From NCBI RefSeq assembly GCF_017355855.1, contig NZ_JAFEWD010000002.1, forward strand, positions 732,577 to 796,576: a DNA stretch of 64,000 bases, read 5' to 3'. The DNA comes from Pedobacter sp. SYSU D00535 (GTDB lineage: Bacteria; Bacteroidota; Bacteroidia; Sphingobacteriales; Sphingobacteriaceae). Position 1 is the first letter of the stretch. Every line of letters begins with the position of its first letter. Positions 36,151 through 45,900 of the stretch are shown in pieces. The translations under genes were made by a program, and so were the position numbers. Under the pieces are notes generated by a model. It did no database searches and was not told the DNA's origin. It saw only the letters and a list, made by a program, of their open reading frames with translations.

Positions 36151-36158
36151 TATCTTTG
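36151..36158 (+). promoter_or_regulatory. Bacteroidetes-type -7 promoter element of the rtcB operon
   Basis: TATCTTTG fits the TAnnTTTG box exactly. No clean -33 TTTG is visible. If used, it gives rtcB a leader of about 380 nt with a short reading frame and several hairpins. Confidence 0.55.
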
Positions 36159-36545
36159 CCTCAATTCCTGTACGTCTTAATACCTGGAGTTATGAATCAC
36201 ACTATTCACATATAGCCCTTTCGCCTTCAGCTTTTAGCTGAATCCATCATTTATTGTATTTCGATCAAATGTTGCTTGAGTTGTAATGCCAGGCATTGCG
36301 GAAAGGTATATTCCCGTCCTTGGGGAATGAATCAACTTTACTATTTCAAAATATTTACTTATTGATTGATCGCTGAAATGCTCAGTGATCAGGGATTGAA
36401 CTAAGGGTGAGCTGAATTCGCCGGCGTCTGAAGTCCCAGGTGACGCTGCTGTTTCTGCTATAGATAACGCTCGTGCTGCTGGACCTCACGCTTTATTCCT
36501 ACTGCTTTTCCTCGTTTCGATCCAGTTACACAAAAAAACAAAGAC
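36159..36545 (+). promoter_or_regulatory. Long structured leader of rtcB-prfH
   Basis: The stretch contains a 7-codon frame MNHTIHI (36192-36215) with two His codons, then a hairpin TTCAGC/GCTGAA (36226-36242), a second AATGCC-a-GGCATT (36285-36297) and a third ATTCCC/GGGAAT (36310-36328), before the rtcB ATG at 36546. Such a series of a mini-ORF and hairpins suggests control by ribosome behaviour or RNA structure, though this is not proven. No tRNA is present. Confidence 0.45.
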
Positions 36546-37946
36546 ATGGGCAACCATTTAAAAACAAAATACTTAACCCAATTGGGTTATACCAATAATC
36601 AGTTGAGGAGCCTGGTAGTGAACATTTTTACCAGGCATTTTAAGCACAGCGGTGTGGAGGAGCAATGGGACTTGCTGGCTCGGATAAAGGAAGAGCCCGA
36701 GGCCTTTATCGCCGATCCACTGACGAGTAAAATTGCGATGGCCTTTACAGCTAAGCCGCAGGCGAAGAAGCTGGCCTATGATCTTCTGGAAGAGCATGCG
36801 CCTCTGAAAGTCTACGGCGGCAAGGAAATCGAGGAACAGGCTTTGAAACAAATGAAGCTGGCCACTTCCTTGCCCGTCAGCGTGCAGGCTGCGCTTCTGC
36901 CCGATGCACATAGCGGCTACGGTTTACCTATAGGCGGGGTACTTGCTACTGAAAACGTCGTCATACCTTACGGCGTGGGCATGGACATCGGCTGTCGTAT
37001 GGCCCTTTCCATCCTGGATGCTGGCGAACTGTATCTGAAGCGATACGACTATAAGTTAAAGCAGGCACTTCGCGACTTTACCCACTTTGGGATGGAGGGG
37101 GGACTAGCTTTCCGGCAAGAACACGAAGTGCTGGACAGCCCGCTGTTCAAAACCAGTTCACTGCTCAAGCCTTTGCATGCTAAAGCAGTAAGGCAGCTGG
37201 GAAGTTCCGGCAGCGGCAATCACTTTGTGGAGTTCGGGGAGATCTCTTTGCACGGGGAAAATAGTCTGGGGCTTGAACCGAAGAAATACCTTGCCCTGCT
37301 TTCCCATTCAGGAAGCCGTGGCTTAGGTGCGGCTATTACGATGCACTTCACAAAAATCGCCATGGACACCTGTAAACTTCCAAGGCAGGCGCAGCAGCTA
37401 GCCTGGCTCGATCTGCAGACCGAGGCAGGACAAGCCTACTGGCAACACATGAATTTTGCGGGAGAGTACGCCCAAGCTTGCCACGACCGTATCCACGCCA
37501 ACCTGCTTCGATCGCTGGGGCTGGAAACACTGGCTCGTGTAGAGAACCACCACAACTTCGCCTGGAAAGATACGCTGCCTGATGGACGGGAGGTAATCAT
37601 CCATAGGAAGGGGGCCACCCCCGCCCATGCCGGAGAACTGGGTATTATTCCCGGGAGTATGTGTACACCTGCTTATCTGGTGCGGGGCTCGGGCCGGCAC
37701 AGCTCTCTGTTTTCTGCTTCACATGGAGCAGGAAGAGCAATGAGCAGGCAAAAGGCAAAGAATAGCATGACTCCCTCGGCCTTGAAGAAGATGTTGCTGA
37801 AAGCGGGAGTAGAGCTGATCGGGGGAAGCGTGGAGGAAAACCCGTCAGCCTACAAGGATATTGACAACGTAATGCGCGCTCAAAGGGACCTCGTAACCAT
37901 CGAGGGTAGCTTTCAACCCCGCCTAGTACGGATGAACAAGGAGTAG
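36546..37946 (+). CDS. rtcB: RNA ligase RtcB (RtcB2-type, paired with PrfH)
   Basis: 466 residues. Metal and nucleotide motifs: PDAHSGYGLPIGG, GVGMDIGCR (D147, C150), SGSGNHFVEF, LLSHSGSRGLG, GSMCTPAYLVRGSG and the guanylylated-His region SHGAGRAMSR (H393). RtcB joins RNA ends with 3'-phosphate and 5'-OH using GTP and manganese. The prfH gene starts 2 nt later. This RtcB-PrfH pairing is known to deal with ribosomes broken in the decoding centre of 16S rRNA, with PrfH releasing the stalled peptide and RtcB resealing the cut. Confidence 0.95.
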   Translation: MGNHLKTKYLTQLGYTNNQLRSLVVNIFTRHFKHSGVEEQWDLLARIKEEPEAFIADPLTSKIAMAFTAKPQAKKLAYDLLEEHAPLKVYGGKEIEEQALKQMKLATSLPVSVQAALLPDAHSGYGLPIGGVLATENVVIPYGVGMDIGCRMALSILDAGELYLKRYDYKLKQALRDFTHFGMEGGLAFRQEHEVLDSPLFKTSSLLKPLHAKAVRQLGSSGSGNHFVEFGEISLHGENSLGLEPKKYLALLSHSGSRGLGAAITMHFTKIAMDTCKLPRQAQQLAWLDLQTEAGQAYWQHMNFAGEYAQACHDRIHANLLRSLGLETLARVENHHNFAWKDTLPDGREVIIHRKGATPAHAGELGIIPGSMCTPAYLVRGSGRHSSLFSASHGAGRAMSRQKAKNSMTPSALKKMLLKAGVELIGGSVEENPSAYKDIDNVMRAQRDLVTIEGSFQPRLVRMNKE

Positions 37947-37948
37947 AT

Positions 37949-38602
37949 ATGGAAGAAAAGATTATTCAAATTACTGCAGGACGCGGTCCCCTGGAATGCG
38001 CGCGGGTAGTGTATAAAGTGCAGGAAATTTTCCGGAAAGAAGCAGAAGGCAGGGGAATGAAAACCGAAGTAATGGAAGCGGTAAAAGCCGAAAAAGCAGG
38101 GACACTACTTTCCACTACCCTCCGCTTAAAAGGGGAGTTGCTTGGTGCCTTTCTTTCGGGCTGGAGAGGAAGTATTCTTTGGATCGGAAAGAGCCCTTAC
38201 CGGACCGGCCATAAGCGAAAAAACTGGTTCGTAGGGTTGGAAGTATTCGACCAATTGCCTCCCGCATGCAATGAAAAAGCGACAGGGGCAGAACGAGACG
38301 TTTCATTCCTGCAGGAATCAGAACTGCGCTTTGAAACCTTTCGCGCTTCGGGACCGGGCGGGCAGAACGTCAATAAGGTGGAAACAGCGGTTCGTGCTAC
38401 CCATCTGCCTAGCGGACTGCAGGTACAGGTGATGGACAGCCGTTCTCAACTTGAAAATAAAAAGATAGCTATCCGCCGCCTGGAAGAAAAGCTGTATCAA
38501 CTGCAGGAGCGGGCATTCAGTCAACAGCGACAGGAGCAATGGCACGAACACCATTCACTGGAGCGGGGAAACCCGGTAAGGATAATCCGGGGAACCCTTT
38601 GA
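37949..38602 (+). CDS. prfH: Peptide chain release factor H (PrfH)
   Basis: 217 residues, much shorter than RF1/RF2. The catalytic GGQ lies at 137-139 within ASGPGGQNVNKVETAVRA, followed by SRSQLENKKIAIRRLEEKL and a short basic tail (NPVRIIRG). The codon-recognition domains of RF1/RF2 are absent, replaced by an N-terminal domain (ITAGRGPLECARVVYKV, SGWRGSILWIGKSPYR) typical of PrfH. It frees peptides from ribosomes with damaged 16S rRNA and works with RtcB. It shares the operon with rtcB. Confidence 0.94.
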   Translation: MEEKIIQITAGRGPLECARVVYKVQEIFRKEAEGRGMKTEVMEAVKAEKAGTLLSTTLRLKGELLGAFLSGWRGSILWIGKSPYRTGHKRKNWFVGLEVFDQLPPACNEKATGAERDVSFLQESELRFETFRASGPGGQNVNKVETAVRATHLPSGLQVQVMDSRSQLENKKIAIRRLEEKLYQLQERAFSQQRQEQWHEHHSLERGNPVRIIRGTL

Positions 38603-38631
38603 GTTTTATTGATTACCAGACATTAATTATT

Positions 38632-39147
38632 ATGGACATTTATTGTACTACAGATGAGCGGTACATTCAGGCAATAGAAGAGCTGCGATATGGAGAAGCA
38701 GCAAAGTCGCTGCGATTATTCAACGAGCTGCTGCTGGCCGATCCTGGCTATGCACGCGCTTATTTTCAGGTCGGCATTCTGAACTACTATTATACTCAGG
38801 ATTATCAGGCAGCCGGATACTATTTCGGCAAATGCATAGAGCTGGAACCAGGTTTTCCTGAAGCCTACCAGGAGTTTCTTAAACTCCTGGTCTTTTTAAA
38901 TATGAAGAAGAAAGCCGGAGAGCTGGCATCTCAGGCGCTCAAGGTACCGGGCATGGAGAGGTCTTTCATCTACCAGCAGCTGGGCTTGCTGGAAGAGAAA
39001 AATCAGGACGACCGAAAGGCCCTGGACCTTTATAGGAAAGCATATGCTTGTGTACTGGAGAAGGAGGAAGCTGATAATTTGAAAGAAGCGATAGGACGAG
39101 TGAAGGAGAAACTGCAAAGGGGGGAGAAATTTGTGTATAGCTGCTGA
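38632..39147 (+). CDS. TPR-repeat protein after rtcB-prfH
   Basis: 171 residues from the ATG at 38632. The frame also opens at 38539 inside prfH, but that part has no TPR character. It shows four or more tetratricopeptide-like units (AAKSLRLFNELLLADPGYARAY, AAGYYFGKCIELEPGFPEAY, ERSFIYQQLGLLEEKNQDDRKAL, DLYRKAYA). No signal peptide. It follows prfH by 29 nt, so it may be an adaptor co-expressed with the rescue pair, or simply a neighbouring gene. Confidence 0.8.
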   Translation: MDIYCTTDERYIQAIEELRYGEAAKSLRLFNELLLADPGYARAYFQVGILNYYYTQDYQAAGYYFGKCIELEPGFPEAYQEFLKLLVFLNMKKKAGELASQALKVPGMERSFIYQQLGLLEEKNQDDRKALDLYRKAYACVLEKEEADNLKEAIGRVKEKLQRGEKFVYSC

Positions 39148-39201
39148 GAGACAGGTACGCTCTATGATCTCATAAAAACTCGCTTTCGTCGAGACCATAA
39201 T

Positions 39202-39238
39202 AACGCTCCTTGCTCAGCAGTAACAAGGAGCGTTTATG
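39202..39238. terminator. Strong bidirectional terminator
   Basis: AACGCTCCTTG (39202-39212) pairs perfectly with CAAGGAGCGTT (39224-39234), an 11-bp stem with an 11-nt loop. It separates the converging TPR gene (+) and FN3 lipoprotein gene (-). Confidence 0.88.
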
Positions 39239-39262
39239 CTTAACCCGTTGATAGGTATCAGC

Positions 39263-39946
39263 TTATTTCACACTAAATTGATAAACTACCGTTTCTGAAC
39301 TGTTCCCTTTAGCATCTTTGGTAATCACCTTCCAGTAATAGGTTGTCCCACTTCTCACCGTAACATCGGTTATACTGGTTTCCTTTGTATCCGTTTTTAG
39401 CAGGGAAAGGTTGCCTTCGGTACCGAAATAAACGTCGTAAGTGCTGATATCCCAGTCGACGTCATTCCCGCTCCAGTTCAGGTTCACCTTTTGTGTCCCT
39501 TGAGGAAAACTTTCAGCCATTGCAGGTGCATTTATTGTTGCGGGGTAGGGCGCGTAAGAGCTGGAAGCCGGTCCCGAATTATAAAATTTCCAGCCTTCAC
39601 TCTTCGCTGTTTCTGCTGTCTTTGATGACTTCGAAATCACGTACCAGGAATAGGGAGTGTTCCTGGAGAGCGGGACAGACAGACTTGTAGCAGAAGTGGT
39701 TTTAACTACGGCCGAATCTTTTAGCAGGTGCTTGATGTGGAGCTCGTAAGATTGCGCATTCCCGGCCGGATTCCATTTGAATTCGATAATACTTTGGCTG
39801 TTGGAAATGACACTGCCCGAAGTACACACCTGGTTCTGAAGCGGAAAAACCAAACTTGCTTTCTCCGGGGGAAGCACTGGTGTATCTTTTTTTCCTGAGC
39901 ACCCCGCCAGGGAGACAATTAGCACTGATAGAATTAGCTTCCTCAT
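39263..39946 (-). CDS. Lipoprotein with two FN3-like domains
   Basis: 227 residues with a lipoprotein signal (LIVSLAGCSG, Cys16). Two fibronectin-III-like units follow: about 40-120 (IIEFKWNPAGNAQSYELHIK, TPYSWYVISK) and about 140-225 (QKVNLNWSGNDVDWDISTYDVYF, GTTYYWKVITKDAKGN). It overlaps the 3' end of the giant gene upstream by 4 nt (ATGA), so it is co-translated with it and may anchor or assist it at the cell surface. Confidence 0.85.
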   Translation of the reverse strand: MRKLILSVLIVSLAGCSGKKDTPVLPPEKASLVFPLQNQVCTSGSVISNSQSIIEFKWNPAGNAQSYELHIKHLLKDSAVVKTTSATSLSVPLSRNTPYSWYVISKSSKTAETAKSEGWKFYNSGPASSSYAPYPATINAPAMAESFPQGTQKVNLNWSGNDVDWDISTYDVYFGTEGNLSLLKTDTKETSITDVTVRSGTTYYWKVITKDAKGNSSETVVYQFSVK

Positions 39947-42900
39947 TTCTTGATGACTTTTAATAATGACTCGTGTTTACCGTTCTTCACTGACAGGATA
40001 TACATTGCCGGTTGCAGGTGCTGAAGATTTAATTGCAGCTGGCCCTCGGGTAGCTGAGCTATCTTTTCGTATACCACTGTTCCGCTTGTAGAAAGCACCC
40101 TTACCATCACGATATCTTCCCCGGGATTGGGAATACTTAAATTCAATAGATCGTCAAATGGGTTAGGGTAAACCCTGGCTGAAGGCAATAGATTAATTAC
40201 CCGCTCAAAAACACCCTGACAGTCTTTTCCTGTCCTCACTTTTATGCGGTTAGTCCCGTTTACGAGGGGAAGCTCGATCGTACCTTGTTTAGTGGTATAA
40301 GTTGTTCCGTTAAAATCAACAACGTAGTTCTCACCGCCCGCCATTTGTAACCTCAGCTTATTTGTTTCTTCGTTGAAATTCGTATAAACCGCCAAGTCCT
40401 CAGGTTCGGTGATGCTTACCGAATAACACTGCTGATAACCGGGCTGGTCTGGTACGGTGATACAAACTGAGTACTTCCCGGCGCCAAGGTTGTTAATGTC
40501 CTTGCTAATACTAAAGGTGTAATCGGCGTTGATACCGCCCCCGGTTATGCGTGCATTATAGCTCATTGGATTTTTTGCGGTTATCTTAACCGAGCCATCA
40601 TTGCTACTGCGACAGGTCTCGTTGGTATTCCTTATGTTGAAATTATCGGGGGGAAGGGCGAATATCACTTTGACTTCGACTGGCTCAGCACTGATAGAAA
40701 AAGAGCCGGCACTCAGCATAACCGAGTAAGATCCAGCCGACCTGGCTTCATAGCTTGTACCGTTGGCACCAAGGATTGGAACACCGTTTCTCGACCACTG
40801 CAAGGTGTAAGGAACCGGTATGTTCAGGGAAGACGAGAAATTCAGATTTACTTTTCCGCCCGTGATAAAAGTGGTGTTGCCTGCAGCACTAATAAAAGGC
40901 TTGGGGATGAAAGTAAACCCTTCTTTAGAGGTGCTTCCACCCGCTGTGGTAACCGAAACAGCACCGCTGGCAGCGGAACCCACCACCGCCGAAACAGAAG
41001 TGGGAGAGTTGAGGGTAAAGGAGGCCGCAGGGGTGCCGCCGATACTTACCGCGCTAACACCCGCCAGGTTTTCTCCTGTTATGGTAATGGTGCTGCCTAA
41101 TCCCCCTACAGCAGGACTGAAGGAGGTAATAACAGGTGCCTTAATGAAGCTAAAACCACTTTTGGTAGCAGAGCCGCCGGCAGTTGTCACCTTTACTTGG
41201 CCGTCAGCACCTCCATCAACAATCGCAATGATGGTGTTGGGCGATTCTACGCTGAACCAGGTTGCTTCAACCCCTCCAAAGCTAACAGAAGTGGTACCTG
41301 TAAAATTCTGTCCGCTGATCGTTACCCGCGTACCTTTTGCAGCGGCAGAAGGGGTAAAGCCAGTCAGCGTGGGCGCTGGCTTATTTAAAAATGTAAAGCC
41401 GGGCAGCGATACGTCCCAGCCCTGGGCGCTAACGGTCACGCTTCCGCTGCTTCCCTTGCCAACCACTCCAATAAGGGTTGTTGGAGATACAAATATCACA
41501 GAGGTAGCATCATAATTACCGAACATGACAACGGAGTTCTCTGAAAAATTAGTACCCGTTATAGTCACCCGTTCACCTTCACCTGCTTCGGTAGGAGCAA
41601 AGGAGCTGATAGTATGCTTAACCAAATAGGTAAAATCAGCATTGCTTGTTGCTACACCTCCGGGAGATGTTACCGATATGCGGCCCGTGGCTCCTTCTCC
41701 AACTACCGCTTTGATAGTAGTGGCGGATACGACCGTAAATGAACTCGCTGGACTTCCCCCGAAACTTACCGCTGTAACATCAGATAAATTAGTTCCTGTA
41801 ATAGTCACCACGGAACCAAGACTACCTCTCGATAGATCAAATGAAGTAATAAGCGGAGCAGCAGTAAAATTAAAGCCTGCTTTGCTGGCCGTTCCGCCTG
41901 CTGTTTTCACTGAAACAGGTCCCGCGCCTCCAGCACCTACAACCGCAGTGATGGTAGTAGGGGAGACGACAGTGAAAGAAGCAGCGGACACATCCCCGAA
42001 GCTTACGGCTGTTGCTCCTGAAAAGTTTGTACCACTGATCGTAACGGTAGTCCCTTCCTTGCCTGAGAGGGGATTGAATGAATTAATAACAGGCCCGGCA
42101 ATGTAAGTGAAGCCTGCGATAGTGCCTTCACCTCCGGGCGTCTCTACAGACACACTCCCCGTAGATCCTGCACCTACTACGGCAGTAATACTTGTCGCCG
42201 AATTCACGGTAAAGGATGCTGCGGCCGTGCCTCCGAACTTAACAGCAGTCGCCCCGCTTAAATTAGTGCCGCTTATTGTTATGGTGGTTCCGCTACCTCC
42301 AACTGGCGGCGAAAATGTGAATACAGCAGGCTTTGGGATAAAAGTAAAGCCGGTCACGGAATCACTGCCTTCCGGCGATGTGACGGAAACAGTTCCGGAA
42401 CTTCCGGTTCCAAGTGTGGCAGTAATATGGGTAGGGGATTTGACGATAAAGGTCGCCGCAGTTCCGCCAAATTTAACCTCGGTGACTCTGCCTAAATTTA
42501 CACCGCTGATCATAACCGTATCGCCAGCAGCAGCTGTAGCCGGACTAAAAAGCCTAATGTCTGGTACTTGATATTTGTTAGGTAGGATCGATATGCTGTT
42601 ATCTGTATAGTTGGCTACTACCAGGTCGGGGCGACCGTCATTATTTACATCGCCTGCAGACACCCAGTCGGCTCCAAGGCCAGTAGCATAATCTACCTTC
42701 CAGTCAAAAGAAAGGGCAGTATTTGTACTGGTATTCTTTAGTACAGAGACGGTTGTTCCGTAGCCGGCTTCAAAATTTACTATAGCTAAATCTGGCTTTC
42801 CTTCACCGTCCAGATCAGTGATCGCGATACCGTTGGGACCGCTGCCTGTATAGTAATCTACTTTCCCGGCAAAGGCGATGGAGCCATTAGTGCTGATGTT

Positions 42901-45900
42901 CTTTAATACAGATACCGTGTTGGATGCGGTGTTTAGTACCGCGATATCTAATTTACCATCTGCGTCAAGATCAGCTACAGCAGTTTGCAGGGGATCCGAC
43001 CCCGTAGTAAACTGGATGCCGGCAGCAAAAGAAATGGTACCCACATTGCTGGTGTTTCTGTGCACGGAGACCGTATTCGAGAACCTGTTAGTGACTGCGA
43101 AATCTGGCTTCCCATCCATGTTAAAGTCGCCAATGGCAATTCCATAGGGACGATCGCCAGTCAGAAAATCAACTTTAGCTGCGAAAGATACCGTCCCCTC
43201 CGTGCTTATGTTTCTGAAAACAGAGGCGGTGTTGGAGGATTGGTTTACCAATACCAGATCCGTCTTTCCGTCGCCGTCAAAGTCTGTTGCCGCCACGCCA
43301 TAGGAACCTCTTAAACCATCAGCGTAATCTACTTTGGTTGCAAAGGAAATAGCCCCCGGTGTACTCGTGTTCTTATAAACCGAAACAGCACTGTTACTAC
43401 CCGAATTGTAATTCGTGGTAATTAAATCCAACTTGCCGTCGCGGGTAACATCTGCAATAGCGATACACACCGGTTCATTATTCGCCGGCAGGTCTAATTT
43501 CTCAGCGAGTGCCGCGTTCCCATTCGTCCCTGTATTCCTAAATACAGATATAGTGTTTGAGAATACGTTGGCCGATACCATGTCTGCTTTACCATCCCCA
43601 TCGAAATCTGCCAGAGATACAGCTCGTGGCCCCCTGCCCGTCGCGATATCTGTTTTCTTCTCGAACGAAGCCTGTGTGAAGGTGCTGGCAGCACCGGGGA
43701 AAAGAACGTGGAAAGGCTTAGCTGAAAATGCTGTCAGTTCATTGGTCGTAACACTAATCGGTTCATAGGTGGCTCCCAGAGGAACGGTTACCGTAAGGGT
43801 CTTCACCGTCGCAGCAGTAACCTTAGCTTTTACCGCCCCAAAAAAAACAATATTCTCAGCCGCTATCGGACTAAAGTTTGCTCCCTGTATAGTTACAGTA
43901 GTGCCTGCCGCACCAGACGCCGGCGCAAAGGTTTGGATGAAGGGCCGTGCTTTAGGGGCATTTAGGATGACTGATACCGAGCTTGAAAAGCTATTGCTGT
44001 TCGCAGCAAGGATATCGGTCCTGTTATCATTATCAAGGTCGGCAAGGGCAACACTTGAGGGTTGCTGGCCTGTGGGTAGGTCCAGCGTTTCCGCCAATGA
44101 AATAGAACTCGTGCTGGTGTTTCTCAGTACCGATATACTGTTCGAGCTAAAATTCGCAACAGCTACGTCTACCAGTCCGTCACCATCCAGGTCATTTAGA
44201 GCGAGCCCCCTCGGATTTTTTCCGGTGGGGTAATCTGCTTTAGCATCAAAAGAAATTGAACCGATGGTACTCGTGTTTTTAATTACTGAAACAGTATGGG
44301 TAAGGTCGTTCGCAGCAATCAGGTCGGGCTTGTTGTCATTGTTTAGATCGCCGGCAGCCAGAGAAAGGAGGTAGGCGGATGCGTTAACATACGTTGATCC
44401 GGCGAAAGAAATAGAGCCTATGCTGCTCTCATTTCTACGAATATCAATGGTAGTGCTTGTCATGCTGCCTACCGCTACATCTGGTTTACCGTCTCCGTCG
44501 AAATCTGCTATAGCCAAACTTACCGGACTGCTTCCTGCGGCAAAATCTACTTTGTCAGCAAAACTGACAGTACCATTGGTACTCGTGTTTCTGAAAATGG
44601 AGAACGACTTCTCGCCTCCGTTTGTGACCACTATATCCGGTTTACCATCCTGGTCGATATCGGTAACTGCAACGGCTGAAGGATTAATTCCAGTGGTCAG
44701 ATCGATTTTTGGTTGGAAGGAGATGGTGCCAGCGGTGTTGTTTATTAAAACAGATACACTGTTACCATTCTGATTTGCCGTCACTACATCCAATTTTCCA
44801 TCTCCATTGAAGTCTCCCAAAGCTGCAGCAGAGGGCGATTCGCCGGTGGTGAAATTTAGTTTAGGATCGAAGGAAATCTGTTCCCTGCTACCGGTATTTT
44901 TAAGCACAGCAATCGTAGTAGCATGCGGCGATAAACTTACGCTTGTTGCGATTATTTCAGATTTTCCATCACCGTCCAAATCTCCCACCGCCACGCTATT
45001 TACTCCACCGGTTGGGAAATCGCTCTTTGGAGAAAACGTTTTGGACTCCATCTGGATGGGATTCACCTGTTTTACCATAAAGGGCTTCTGGGAATAGGCA
45101 GTCAGATTATTGACGGTTACGGTGATGGGCGCAAAGGTCGCGCTGAGGGGAACTGCTACTGTTAATGAGGTGCTGCTGGCAGCCTGTACCTGTGCTTTTA
45201 CTGCACCAAAGTAAACGATATTATTTCCGGGCGTTGGACTAAAGTTCGTACCTGTGATAGTCACCGAAGTTCCGTTGACACCGGAGCTTGGGCTAAAGGA
45301 GGTGATCTTTGGGACACTGGCAGCATTCGCTTCCGGCTGGTTCGTGAGGTTACGAAGTATACTCACAGAATTTGCCGAAGTGCTGCTGTTGGCAGCGGCA
45401 AGATCCGGAACACCATCACCGTCGAAGTCATTAATGAGAATTCCCGCGGGCTCGGCGCCGGTAGCGAAATTTACGGCCGACGAAAAGTTGATTAAACCGC
45501 TGGTGCTGGTGTTTTTGTACACTGAAGCGTTATTGTTGTTTTTGTCTGAAATGACAACCTCAGGCATCCTGTCTCCGTCCAGATCAGCTACAGCAAGGCC
45601 AGTTGAGGTGCCGGAGAAAGGAAGAGTTGTGCCGGTTGAAAAGGACAGTGAGTTCCCTGTGTTGGTATTTCTAAATGCACTGACAGCTGCACCGGTAGTT
45701 ACAATATCGACTTTTCCGTCGCCGTCGATGTCATTCAGCTTCAAAGACGAAACTGTGCTGGCTGCTGTAAGGCGGAGCTGTGGCCCAAAGCCGATGTAGT
45801 CGGGAGTGCTGCCGCCTCCATAGATCAGGACACTAGCAACAGTAGCGTGACCAATAACCAGGTCTTGGGTTTTATCATTATTCATATCGCCGATTGCGAT

